Source: Ilyonectria destructans
Lineage: Eukaryota > Ascomycota > Sordariomycetes > Hypocreales > Nectriaceae
Length of the DNA: 64,000 nt
Assembly: GCA_020740775.1 (NCBI GenBank)
Contig: JAHEWK010000008.1
Location: 2,666,001-2,730,000 of the forward strand
Direction: 5' to 3'
This document shows, one piece after another, positions 1-10,079 of the stretch. The notes below the pieces were generated by a model. It saw only the letters and a program-made list of their open reading frames with translations. It did not search any database and was not told the DNA's origin. Both the position numbers and the translations under genes were made by a program. Positions within the stretch are counted from its first letter, which is position 1, and every line of letters starts with the position of its first letter.

Positions 1-1009
1 TTTCAAGTGTTCCGCTACCCCCCGACATCATACAAAGGTCCTTGTGATTGGAGTCATGCTCTATCACGGTCTCTTGATTATGGCCGATGGTTGCCGAATT
101 TCTGTCAACAAACTATCTCTCATTAGCCCCACGCTCAGGGAAGATGTGACTATAGCTAGGAGACTTACTATGACTTTCTTTCCAATGAATTGTCTGCTCA
201 TTCCCTTCTTTTCGATCACTGTCAACACCTGCTTCTCGTCTTCGGCTAAGATGACTCGGAAGCTTTCGCAGTCGGCAGCCAAACTTTCGATGCATTGCAG
301 TTCAAGGGAATTCTTCCTCCCTTGGGTAAATTTCTGTAGAATGATTTCGACCCCGGCCCAATCTTTCGGATCTCGAGACGGAGAATGTGGACATCCCATG
401 AAGACGAAGCCAGCAATCCTACGTATCACATGGCGATAAGTATTCGGGCTTTGCTTTGCCAGACAGATGGCCTAGAAAATTGCATGCTTAGCTAAATATC
501 ACAACCGTCATATGGCGAGAGAGATACCCTTTTCACGATCAATCCACCTAAGCTGTGAGCTACCAGCACAGTTGGAGATTGTGTCACCTATCGTGGTCAG
601 CTTTGCCCTGTAACTTGGGGGCGGGGGAGACGTACAGTCTCATCTTCAGCGAGACGGTGCAGTTCAGCGAGAAGAGTAGCGCCTTCTTCGTCGATATCCC
701 TCCCAGATAAGACACCGTTTGCTGCAAGTCTGTTTGGAAAAGACAGAATACCAATATCTTGTGCAATTTTAGCATCCAGTGTGCCTAGCCACAGTTTGCC
801 GCTCGAATTTGTCCAATGCTCTGGAGGGATTGTTCCAACTCCACCTACAGCGAGTAGACTGCTGCGGTCAGCTATTTCGATATGCTTCTGGATGTGGAAT
901 GATAAGCATAAAAGCTTGCGACATACAGGGTTCCGACTCTCGGACCGACGTAAATCTGTTGCAATCCTCCGCTCCGGGTTGCTCTGACAGTTGATGATGG
1001 ATCGGCCAT
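1..1009 (-). CDS. alpha/beta-hydrolase (serine esterase-like) domain protein, 3' part cut by window edge
   Basis: Five exons join in phase on the minus strand: 927-1009, 636-861, 528-587, 169-471 and 1-112, with the start ATG at 1009. The product reads into the window edge, so the C-terminus is missing. Exon 2 carries the stretch AVGGVGTIPPEHWT, exon 3 the nucleophile-elbow motif VAHSLGG, and exon 4 FVFMGCPHS, the usual strand after the elbow in this family. Exon 5 has an IEHDSNHKDLCMM stretch that would carry the catalytic His region. In fungi this domain occurs alone or as the N-terminal domain of NACHT/NB-ARC NLR-like proteins with repeats, and which of these applies cannot be seen here. 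Splice sites are standard (gtatgt, gtacgt, gtatct, gtaagt donors). The first intron acceptor at about 862 is the least certain. No stop interrupts the joined frame. Confidence 0.75.
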
Positions 1010-2237
1010 GGTGACCTGCAGAACAAATGCGCTCAGAAGGAGAAAACTATGGAGCAAAACGTAATATTGGCCGCAATGTTCGGTGGTCTCGAAAGGTACC
1101 TCTCACATTCCGTGCGTCATTCGTAGCTGCTCAACAGGATCGATTAGAAACAAGGATAGTGTCCCTAAGCATTTGGATGAGGAATTGAGCTATGTTCGCG
1201 GCGTTTGCAAGGCTTGGCGGCTCTTTCTCAGACGCAAGTGAAGTGAAAAATTTGAAAATCCCCGCTCTCTCTGCAGATTGGGGGCCAGTCAAGTATCCTC
1301 CAGTAATCATGTGGCACGGCGTGACCGGCCAAGGATCTTACCTACATTAATGATATGACATGACGCCACATGCAAAGGATCCTGCAGTGATTGTCCCTTT
1401 AAGAGTGCTAAGGCAGGATTTATGTGCTGTACGGGGATCTCAGCGAATGGGAGAGGGTTGAATCAAAGGTACATTGATTCCCGCCCATTTTACCTACACA
1501 ACGGGTATCGTCGATCTGTTCCGTGCACAGGAGTCTGAGTGAAATCGTCACCAAAAGCACAGTACTTGCGACTTCTAACGGCCATTGTGGAGACAGCACA
1601 AGAATACTGCCTTACCACTGTCAAACCGAAACGGCACGATGCAATCGGTCAAGGATCCTCCAATTAACATACGACACGGAGCGACCGGCCAAGAATCCCG
1701 CAGTGGTCATCTGGCACGGCGCATGTAGAGGAAACAGTAGCTTCCTATCACACGCAGAGTACACGGTGTGACTATGCCTGAGGGAATGCATAACCTAATT
1801 TAGTAAGCGAATGTTCTGCATAAGTAATAACCTTGCTGCCTGTTAATAGCAGCCTAGTGTAAATCCAATGGACGTATTTCATTAGTGGAAGATGGACTGC
1901 CGACCGGGCTGCAGACAACGACTGTATGAGATCCCGCAAGGGAAGTCGGGGAAGATGAGATCAGGTCTTGGGCTGAAGGAGAAATCGGCTGAATGGAGGA
2001 TAAAGTGTACTCTCAAAATTCAACAAGGGGAAATCTTCAGTGTTCGACTACTGGAGTAGTATAGTCAATTTAAATAGCTAAGGCTGGTCTTAGAGGGCTA
2101 GCTAGCTAGTCATCACAACTACCGATACATCGCAGCATCGTCTCATTGCCTTACACTGACCCTTTTAGAGTAAACACGATCGCTACAACTTGAGAGTCTG
2201 TCTAAGCCTATGTTGAGGCTAATCCTCTGGTCCCTGC
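1010..2237. other. gene-free stretch with degenerate repeats
   Basis: No open frame with coding character was found on either strand. The stretch holds a degenerate 40-bp repeat (listed separately) and is otherwise unremarkable. It includes the upstream region of the hydrolase gene that starts at 1009. Confidence 0.5.
1287..1730 (+). repeat. degenerate 40-bp repeat, two clusters
   Basis: Copies begin at about 1291, 1331 and 1374, and again at 1651 and 1691. Each starts near caaGGATCCTCCAGT and several contain GGCACGGCGTGACCGGCC. Neighbouring copies are spaced 40-43 bp. The two clusters are about 240 bp apart and look like remnants of one longer tandem array. Confidence 0.6.
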
Positions 2238-2468
2238 CTAGTTTCCAGTGGCATGTCCAGAAAGCTGGAATGTGATCTGTTGTTTGGCCGCAGAAGTGGC
2301 AGGTGTGGAAGTGCCGAACACATTGCGGTCGGAATTGTCATTGCCGTTGTTACCCAAGAGCATCAATTGGCCGGTCGGAGCATCTTGGGGAAGAGGAGCG
2401 TACCACTTCTTCCATGGCTGAGTGCGCGTGTCGGTGGAGTCGAGCATGTTGATGATGCTAGTATTCAT
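2238..2468 (-). CDS. possible small hypothetical protein (76 aa)
   Basis: An ATG-initiated frame of 76 codons, rich in Asn, Thr and Ser, with no recognised domain, signal peptide or membrane segment. It is transcribed away from the oxygenase-like gene at 2956, about 490 bp between the two starts. Amino-acid composition is plausible for a real protein but nothing confirms it, and the opposite strand is also open here. Confidence 0.25.
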   Translation of the reverse strand: MNTSIINMLDSTDTRTQPWKKWYAPLPQDAPTGQLMLLGNNGNDNSDRNVFGTSTPATSAAKQQITFQLSGHATGN

Positions 2469-2955
2469 TAGAGCAAGCTTTTAGGTTTTACCACCAGCAA
2501 CTCACATCTGGATTTGAGTTTGTTTGTGTTAAGAAAGTGTGTTGTCTTGTCTGAGTTGTTCGAGAAGTTCGCTTTGCCGGGAGGCGAGATGGTTATATAC
2601 CCCTCCCGCTGAGGCTCCAACTCCCGAGCCTGATGGCCACACGGCCTATCTTTGCCGAAAGTTGACGAGCGGGCGTTCTGTAATGTGCGCATGACCATAC
2701 CCCGCTTTACCCCGCTTCCTACGTGGCAGTTATGTGTCCGTGAATCGTCCGGATTGGAGACAATTGAGCAAGCGTAGCTCCGAGGTCTCAAAGTGCATAT
2801 TATCATCGGAAGGCCCCGGCACAACGTGATAAGAGCCTCAAGGCATAGCTGTTCGATATCAATCACTCACGTCATACTCTCCTGAACAATCGGGTACGGA
2901 ATCCCATCACACAAACCAATCTCCTTCTACACTTGGTGGTAACGCGTTCAGAACT

Positions 2956-3978
2956 ATGGCCGCAACGTGTGCCCAGAACATGGCCCCGAGGGACGTCAAC
3001 TCACACATGACGTTCCTAGCGAGGAATGAGCTGTACCAGACCGAAAAGCCTTACACGACGGATTTCCCCGTCGACGACATTGAGGGCGCCAAAATGACCA
3101 ACCAGATATTCGACACTCAACCCGTACTCTTCTACGACGCAAGAGTTGCCAAAGAGCCTTTGACCTTGGATCAGAACGGATTCTGTTTCGTCAAGGCGAA
3201 GACCTCCCTCCAAGCAGAAGAAGCCACTCCTGAGAAGACTGAGTTGATGAAGCAATATCTGCAGGAGGTCGCCGACATACTACGGGACAAATTTCCACAG
3301 TACAAAGAGGTCAAATCCTTGGACTTCCAAGTATGTCCTCTCCTATTTGCTACGGCTATGATAAGTACTAAACCGTTTCAAAGGTTCGCAGGCGGCATCC
3401 TGATTTTCCCGGCGGTAAGGAGCGCAGAGCAGAGTTTGCCCAGCCGTCGACAATGGCCCACGCGGACTTCTCGAGCAGAGGAGCATTCCTGCGTATGGCC
3501 GACATCTTCCCAGGCCAAGAGTCTTCCTACGAAAACAGAAAATTCGATTTGATCAAGTACGTACCTGAACCGTCGTGTCTTTCTTTTAACTAACACCCCT
3601 TTCGTGTGTGGCGCGTTTTGAAAGGGCCAAGCAATGACTGGCCTCTGGCTATGTGTGACTTCCGCCGCGTCATTACCGACAACGACGTCGTTATAAATGA
3701 CGCACTTCATTACAAGCGAGTAGGAGAGAATTCACTCCTCCATCACAGCGATGCGCACCGATGGTACTACCTCAGTGATATGAGAGAGGATGATTTGATC
3801 ATCTTCAGGAATGTCGATTCGGAAGGGAAGATGCCTCGTAAGTCGACCGAACATGCCACTGATGTGCAACCTTTGCTGAAACTCGATAGGGGGCTTCCAT
3901 GCTTCATTCCATAATCCCAACGCAGCTGGTGAATTACGACACAGTATTGAAGTTAGGCTGGTGGCTTTTCGTGATTAA
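2956..3978 (+). CDS. GA4-desaturase / CmcJ-type oxygenase-like protein, with one non-canonical splice acceptor
   Basis: Four exons give 289 residues: 2956-3330, 3384-3556, 3605-3837 and 3890-3978. Family features are the N-terminal FYDAR...LDQNGF block, an H-x-D motif in MAHADFS, the VWRVLKGPSNDWPLAMCD block, and the C-terminal FHNPNA plus SIEVR. These are hallmarks of the fungal hydroxylase/desaturase family (asaB-like) related to gibberellin GA4 desaturase and the cephamycin CmcJ protein. Members are often small-molecule tailoring oxidases, but no biosynthetic cluster is visible here. Introns 1 and 3 are standard GT-AG. Intron 2 (3557-3604) only keeps the frame if its 3' end is CG; the next AG, at 3623-3624, leads at once to a stop. 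The gene may therefore be mis-spliced or inactive. It is convergent with the glutamine-synthetase-like gene. Confidence 0.75.
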
Positions 3979-4165
3979 TGATTCCAGTTTCCCAGGAAAG
4001 CACAGGATTTTGTGTACTAGGTACCGTGAAACCAGCATTGGCAATGTCATCTCAATTACTTTTAGCAATAAACATATGAGGCCCCCCAAAATGCACTACT
4101 TGACTGGTACGTCGTAAGAATGTGAAGTCGTGCTGTGTTAGGCGCGACGTCGTGAAGTTCTAAGA

Positions 4166-5485
4166 TCAAAAGTACTCCAAGAACTTAAAGCGCCTCTGTT
4201 GTTCTGTCATCTTCTGGAACACCTCGACTTCTTTCTCCTTCACAGGAATGTATGACTTAAGCAAGTCTTCTGGCATCCATTCCTTCACGGTTTCGTCCGA
4301 CTTCAGTGATTCCAATGCTTCCTCCAAACTATTCGGCATTCTCTTGTCCAATCCGTACTGGGCCCGTTCTCTCTCGTCCAGCAAATGCGGGAAAACGGGA
4401 CAGTCTGCCCAAGACAAATCCACCTTCTCGCTCAGCCCGCGCAGGCCAGCCAGCAAAACAGCCGCAGAAAACAAGTACGGGTTCGAAGTGCCATCCAGCA
4501 TACGGAATTCCCAATGCTGCTCGCTGATCTTGCGCACCGGCAAGTCGCGGTTTTCAGTGCCAAACCCGACCCACGCGCCGGCTGCATCTTTGGCAGTGCG
4601 AACATAGCCGTCAAAGTTGGCCATTCCGAAGGCACAAAGGGATCCCATGTGGCTTAGAATACCTGCGAGGAAGTTGTCCGTATCCGGCGGTGCGAGCCCG
4701 TCGACGGACATGTGTAGGTGGATGCCGTTGGTTGGCCCGTCGAGGAGCGGCTTTGGAGTCATGGTTGCCTTGATGTTGTGTTTGATAAAGACTGTGCGGA
4801 TTGTTTCCTGCGCTAGAATAAGCGAGTCGATGGCGTCGAGCAGCGGCTCAGGACCCAGGGCAAATTCTATCTGATCATGTGTTTCGGTATGGAAGTGATG
4901 GATAGGGATGGATGATTTGTTGAAGTTGTCGAGAATCTCTTCAACAATATCCAGTGTCTGGCCGCGCAGTCCAGCAGTTGTTTGATAGCTGTTCAATCGA
5001 TCTAGCTGCTTGAGCGGCTGGAAATCCCCGTCCAGAAGCATGAATTCAATCTCAAAGCCGGCTAGTACCTTGGTGTCCCATTCTCTCTCAAGCCGCTTCA
5101 GTGCACGAGATAGCAGCATACGCGGACACTTGTTAAACGTATCTTCGGCCTCCTTGTGCTCCAAGAAACACATGACGGAAGCATGACTCGGCCTGAACCC
5201 GCAGACTCGCAGCGAGGACCAGTCGGGACGCAGCACCCAGGTTTCGACTTCGGTGGCGGTCGGAAAGCATTTCGGGGCCGTTGATACTGGGATGATCATG
5301 CTGACTTGCGGGAGAAGGTACTGTTCCTTTCCTTGAACGATCTGCAGGCATCGAGCGACTGGGACGAAGCGGGCGCGCAGAACGCCTGAGAAGTCAATCC
5401 ATTGGAGACGGATGAACGCAGTGGATTCCCCAAGGGATTCGTTGTCGCCAAGAAACTGTCGAAGTTTCTCTTCGTCTGACAGCAT
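4166..5485 (-). CDS. glutamine synthetase family protein (type I-like)
   Basis: A single uninterrupted frame of 439 codons. It holds the ordered glutamine synthetase signatures: GFEIEFMLLDG (metal-binding Glu residues) near residue 140, THDQIEFALGPEP near 205, the NGIHLHMSVDG loop near 255, and the ATP/substrate region TENRDLPVRK followed by EFRMLDGTSNPYL. Length fits type I-like enzymes, including the C-terminal half of FluG and gamma-glutamyl-amine ligases, rather than the shorter eukaryotic type II GlnA of about 350 residues. The reaction is therefore probably ATP-dependent gamma-glutamylation of ammonia or an amine, with the amine substrate unknown. Absence of introns is unusual among its neighbours, but the sequence is intact. 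The promoter region contains a GGTGATGGT simple repeat near 5560-5600. Confidence 0.93.
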   Translation of the reverse strand: MLSDEEKLRQFLGDNESLGESTAFIRLQWIDFSGVLRARFVPVARCLQIVQGKEQYLLPQVSMIIPVSTAPKCFPTATEVETWVLRPDWSSLRVCGFRPSHASVMCFLEHKEAEDTFNKCPRMLLSRALKRLEREWDTKVLAGFEIEFMLLDGDFQPLKQLDRLNSYQTTAGLRGQTLDIVEEILDNFNKSSIPIHHFHTETHDQIEFALGPEPLLDAIDSLILAQETIRTVFIKHNIKATMTPKPLLDGPTNGIHLHMSVDGLAPPDTDNFLAGILSHMGSLCAFGMANFDGYVRTAKDAAGAWVGFGTENRDLPVRKISEQHWEFRMLDGTSNPYLFSAAVLLAGLRGLSEKVDLSWADCPVFPHLLDERERAQYGLDKRMPNSLEEALESLKSDETVKEWMPEDLLKSYIPVKEKEVEVFQKMTEQQRRFKFLEYF

Positions 5486-7342
5486 TTTGGTGGAAGGAGA
5501 TGAAGTATGTGTCGGGATATTCGGTGTTGCAAAAATGAGGCGGAGACCGACCCGGATAGTGATGGTGATGGTGATGGTTGTTGGTGGTGGTTGTTGGTGA
5601 TGGTTGTTGCCTCGAGGAATGAGAAGGCTCCCTTATTAGGCTCCCTTATCATCATCCCCGCTAAGCTCGGGCCGTGTTGCCCGCTAACTTAGAGCTCGGG
5701 CTGCACTTGCTAAACTCTAGCAGAGCCGCACGGGGCCGGTGAAGAGGCGCCCGACTTGAATGGCCAAGAGTACGGCGTACAAAGGGAACCAGAAACGCAG
5801 AAATGGCTGGTGTTCCACCCGCCGGCTCTAGACCGCTGGATTTGCCCATTTTATTACCATTCTGTTTCCGAATCGCTTATTGCGACCGCGTAAGTTACCC
5901 TACGGAGTGCGGTAGTCAGGTGCCCTCCTCGCCTTGAAAAGACATCGACACTCTTGGTACGTCAGGAGACGGGTTCCAGGAAGGGGAATCCCATTTCAAC
6001 CATGTACGCCTTGTCGGAGCACGAAGGCCTAAGGTAAGCCCGCAAGGAGTTTGTTGGGGGCCATGCATGCAGTGGACCGACACGCGTCAGACGCCCATGC
6101 ATGTAGGCTTCACCAATGAATAGCAAGCCTTTAGGAGCCAAGGCAGGCTCTGGCGACAAGGCAAATAAGGCAACCAATGCGAACTTTGTTCTCGCCAGGA
6201 TGTACGGCCGGAAATACTTAATCGGGCAATTTGATGTTGTGAGGCATCCGAGACACCAGAAAGTGGTCACTCGGAGACGCCCGCCTCACATTTTGCCACG
6301 TCGATACAGTGTCGCAAGTCAATAAGGACTGTACATTTTTTCCGTTCCCGCGCCTCCTCCCTTGAGTCCATTTCCGAGGGACATCAGGTGAATTTCTCCG
6401 ACCCTATTCCCGGTCTCAGCCACCGCTGTATCGTCCGACAGCACTCGCTCAGGTAATGACACATGCGCTGACGATAAAAGGTGCACCAATCCACCCCTTC
6501 AAGAAGCTCACGTTTCGATGTGTGTCTTCAGCTGTGCATCCACTGTCAAGCTGCTGAGCGGCCTGATCCTGTCATCAACTCAGCCTCGTCGTGCTGAGAC
6601 ACGTACTGATACATATCTCGGAGATCCCGAAAGCCCGGGCGCATGGTGCTGTATCTAGGACTTCCTAGCCTCTCTTCCATGCTTCGTAGATCTTGAACCT
6701 TTTTTCTGTAGCGTTGGCTTTCTTAACATGTAAAGAATCAATTATTCCACTTTTTAATACGTTTGTAGCACCCCGTTGCTCGCGTTATGCTCCACAAATT
6801 CGCGCCCGGCAACAGAGAGGATGTTGTACTTCCATCGGAGCAGCTACCATGTTGAGATGGTTCGAAACGAGGGGTCCCTCTAGCTGAATACCTGGGGAAA
6901 TGAGTGCGGTCTACCCTGGCCGGGGCTGGCGGTTACATCCCCCTTCCGCCACTCCCAAACGCCCTACGGCTCAAAAAGCAAGTACACGCCAATAAGCGCT
7001 CAGCTGAACACACAAATTAATAAAAATTCTGCCGCCTGGCCTCTTCGTCTGCGCCTCACTCACGGGCTGAAATACGAGGCGGGATGAGTCAAATGATGAG
7101 GCGTGAACAGGTCACCACTACAAATAACGCGCGTCGTCGCTTGAAAAACCCGCCTAGGACGACCATATGCAATCCTCAATGTCTATGTATGCCCGCCTAT
7201 GCCCATCCACGCTTCCGGGTCGTCATCGGTAAGCTGCACAGAAGATGACATCCAGAATGCCGCCACACTCTCCTCGGACGAGAAGCAACACCAGCACTAG
7301 CATACCAGAAAGTAGACCGATATCGTACACACCGAGATGTAG
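5486..7342. other. gene-free stretch between synthetase and CorA-like gene
   Basis: No convincing coding frame was found. It contains the upstream region of the synthetase-like gene, a short gat/ggt simple repeat at about 5560-5600, and from about 7160 onward the unresolved 5' exon(s) of the CorA-like gene. Confidence 0.5.
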
Positions 7343-9081
7343 GTCTTTAACCTCAGACGACACGATAACGAGGCTGACCGAGAGCTAGGCACAAGCGATG
7401 AATACGTTAAAGCTATCGCGCACCATTCTCAGCAATCCAGCGCCGAGACGCTGTATCCTGGGGAGATTTATGATACACTAAGACGGTTCCTTGAGCAAAA
7501 ACCAGATCCTGTATTAAACGCTGCAAACCATGAGTCCAGCGATTTCGCTTGGCTCGTTAGTCCAACCCAGTTGGGCCAGCATTCTTCTTCGGACAAGCAA
7601 TCTCTGTCGGACAAGCATTCGTTGTCGGACAGCAATAAGAATCAGGGACGGTCCGAGGGATTTGCTGATCCCGAGTTGTGCATAGAGGCATTGAAAAATA
7701 ACATCGAATTATCGCATCCACAAGTGTTATTCCTACGGGGCCATCCTTCCCCAAGTTGGCTTTCAACCATCGGCGCTTTTTGCCATGTCGATCCCGAACT
7801 ATTTCGCTGGTTTCTCAGATATCGTGCAGGACCAGGGAGCGACAATTATTTCGACTCCGCTCCTTCTATAATGAGTAACATATTTCGCTTCAAGTTCTTT
7901 ACCATCGGATCTAAAAACCAACGACATCTATCATCTCAGGAGGAGGTAGACGCCTTGCGCGAGAAGGCAGCCAACGATCTCCAGAGGTACCAGAATGATT
8001 TGAGGGGAAACTGGGCTCTGAAGCCAGGCGACTCGATTGTGAGGAATTTTCATGTGCTAGACGAACGGCATTGTGTCATTGAACAGGAGATCCTGTTCTC
8101 CATATTCGACATTGGGAAAACTTGGATGGGTATGTTATCCGACGCATACCCTAAATGATAGATTTGCTAATGACAGTAGCTATCGCCTGTACAGATTCAG
8201 GACACGACCTCAGCCAGGGGTCGCAATTTTCCTGGCTCGGAGGTGGCGCGGAACGATTGCCAATTGCACTTCTCCCAATCGTCCAATACAGACCGAGATG
8301 TGCGTTAAAATCTCGTAGTATATACGAAACCACCGCTGGGCCGAAAAAAGGAAGCAATACGCAAAGTCTCGCCGTCTTTCCGGAAGGCTACGGTCGTGGT
8401 CTAGATTGGTCGCTTGCAAAATCAGACGGCTTCCATGTCTTGTCGGACGTCTTCAGACTGGCGGCATTCTCTCAGAAGCAGCTCCTGAATGTCATGAAAG
8501 AGAAAATAGTGGCCGAAACGAACGCCCCATCGCTCAGCAATGAGAATCCAACATTGGCCAATCTGCTATACTTTCGGGATATCCTACAAGATCAGCTAAG
8601 CAACGCCTCGTATATGCTTCAGTTGACAAACGGCCAGAACAAAATTCTGCCCGATAATCGTCGGCCTAGCATCTCCACGTCAGCGTATCAGAGAAGCGTA
8701 GCCGATCACGCCGTGGCTGAAGTGCACAGTTTATTCCAAGACCTGCACTCGCAAGCACAGTCCCTTCAGGAGAAGTGCACTCAGGGAATGACAGTTATCA
8801 GCAATAACAGCATGCTCGCCGAGTCACAACGTGCCATCCAGCAGGCGAAGTTGGTGACGAAGCTTACACTCGTCGCTTTCGTGTATCTCCCGTTCACATT
8901 TACGGCTGGCTTCTTCGGTATGAACTTTAAGGAGCTGGGGACTGGTACTATTCCCCTGTGGATATTTTTTGCTGCCTCTTTTCCTCTGATGATTGTCACT
9001 ATGGCATTTTTTGCATTGGATGCGCAAATGATTAAGAGAAGCTTGCGAGAATTGCATATAATAGGTGATGATAAATTGTAA
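7343..9081 (+). CDS. CorA-like Mg2+ transporter family membrane protein (5' end unresolved)
   Basis: A frame open from an AG acceptor at 7340-7342 to 8129 joins across an intron at 8130-8176 to a second exon ending at 9081. The C-terminus has two hydrophobic helices separated by the GMN signature (FFGMNFKELG), the hallmark of CorA/Mrs2-type divalent-cation channels. They are preceded by a long helical region of the kind that forms the funnel stalk. The N-terminal part includes FLRGHPSPSWLSTIG, which I associate with fungal CorA-like soluble domains. No in-frame ATG precedes the acceptor in the same exon, so one or more short 5' exons must lie upstream; ATGs near 7168, 7188 and 7258 are candidates but I could not settle the join. 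Probably at the plasma membrane; cation specificity is inferred from family only. Confidence 0.8.
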
Positions 9082-10079
9082 ATAGGGCAATAGCGATTGA
9101 TAGAACGTCACGTGTATTCGAATACTTACCTTACAGGAGAAAATAGAAAGTAAGGGTTATAGACTTTTACATATATTAATCTCTACATGATTGAATTTGA
9201 TTGTGAAGTTCATTTAAGGGTAGGCGAGGCTTCTGTTGGAAAGATATAGAATCTTGTCATTCTAGGAGGCGTACATTTGCTGGTCGTGAGCGTCATCACA
9301 TACTTCGGATAGTTGGTTGTGGCCCATTATACTCCACCTTGCATCAACGAAGATAATCTTGTAGAGAATCCATGGCCTTATGTACTAACATATGTTGCTT
9401 TCCAAGTTCTTCGGAGTCTCGTGGTGTTCCTAGCCCACCGGGTTCCTTCATTATGGATTTCGTGCCAATGATCCTCAACCCTTTCCCTCTAGACCAGCCA
9501 AAATCGCACCTACTATCAGACATTCCCTAAAACATCACTATAATTGGTTTTGATGACCTTCATTACCCAATTCAATAGAGCGAAATCTCTTCAACGGGGA
9601 CTTTTTCTTTCGCGGACTGTCAGCTTGAATACCTTCAAGCTGGGGGTTACGTTACACTATGAGATAACCTTCCAGCTGCAACTGGATCTTTCCGACTGAC
9701 CACTTCTTCCCAAAGCTCTAGATATCTAGCTTCTCTAGCGTCTGGGTCAAGTCCAAGGGACATCTGAAGCTTCTGACCTCACCAGATATTACAGTCACGC
9801 AACAAGAGCAATAGGGTCATCAGGGTCATCTCAACAGGTCTTGCTGTCACCATGTAACTAATCTATAAGACTGACCCAGGAGCCTCATTTAGACTAGTCA
9901 ATACAAGAGGTATCATGCTAAATCCCCATCACCTGATGTACCATGAAAATTCAGATCGCTGCGAGTCAGTTTCTTTGGGACTAGCTATGTGATAGTGGAT
10001 GATGTCGTGAATACCTCCATTCCCTCCTGCATTTTACCGCATCCCTCAGGAGACGCCCAAGTTATGCATGCCCCCATAC
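9082..10079. other. gene-free stretch
   Basis: AT-rich spacer between the 3' ends of the CorA-like gene and the HeLo-pseudokinase gene, which are convergent. No coding frame, RNA gene or repeat was recognised. Confidence 0.5.

Noticed and set aside
2956..5485. Secondary-metabolite cluster around the desaturase-like and synthetase-like genes
   Set aside because: No polyketide, peptide or terpene synthase, P450 or cluster regulator lies within the window near these genes.
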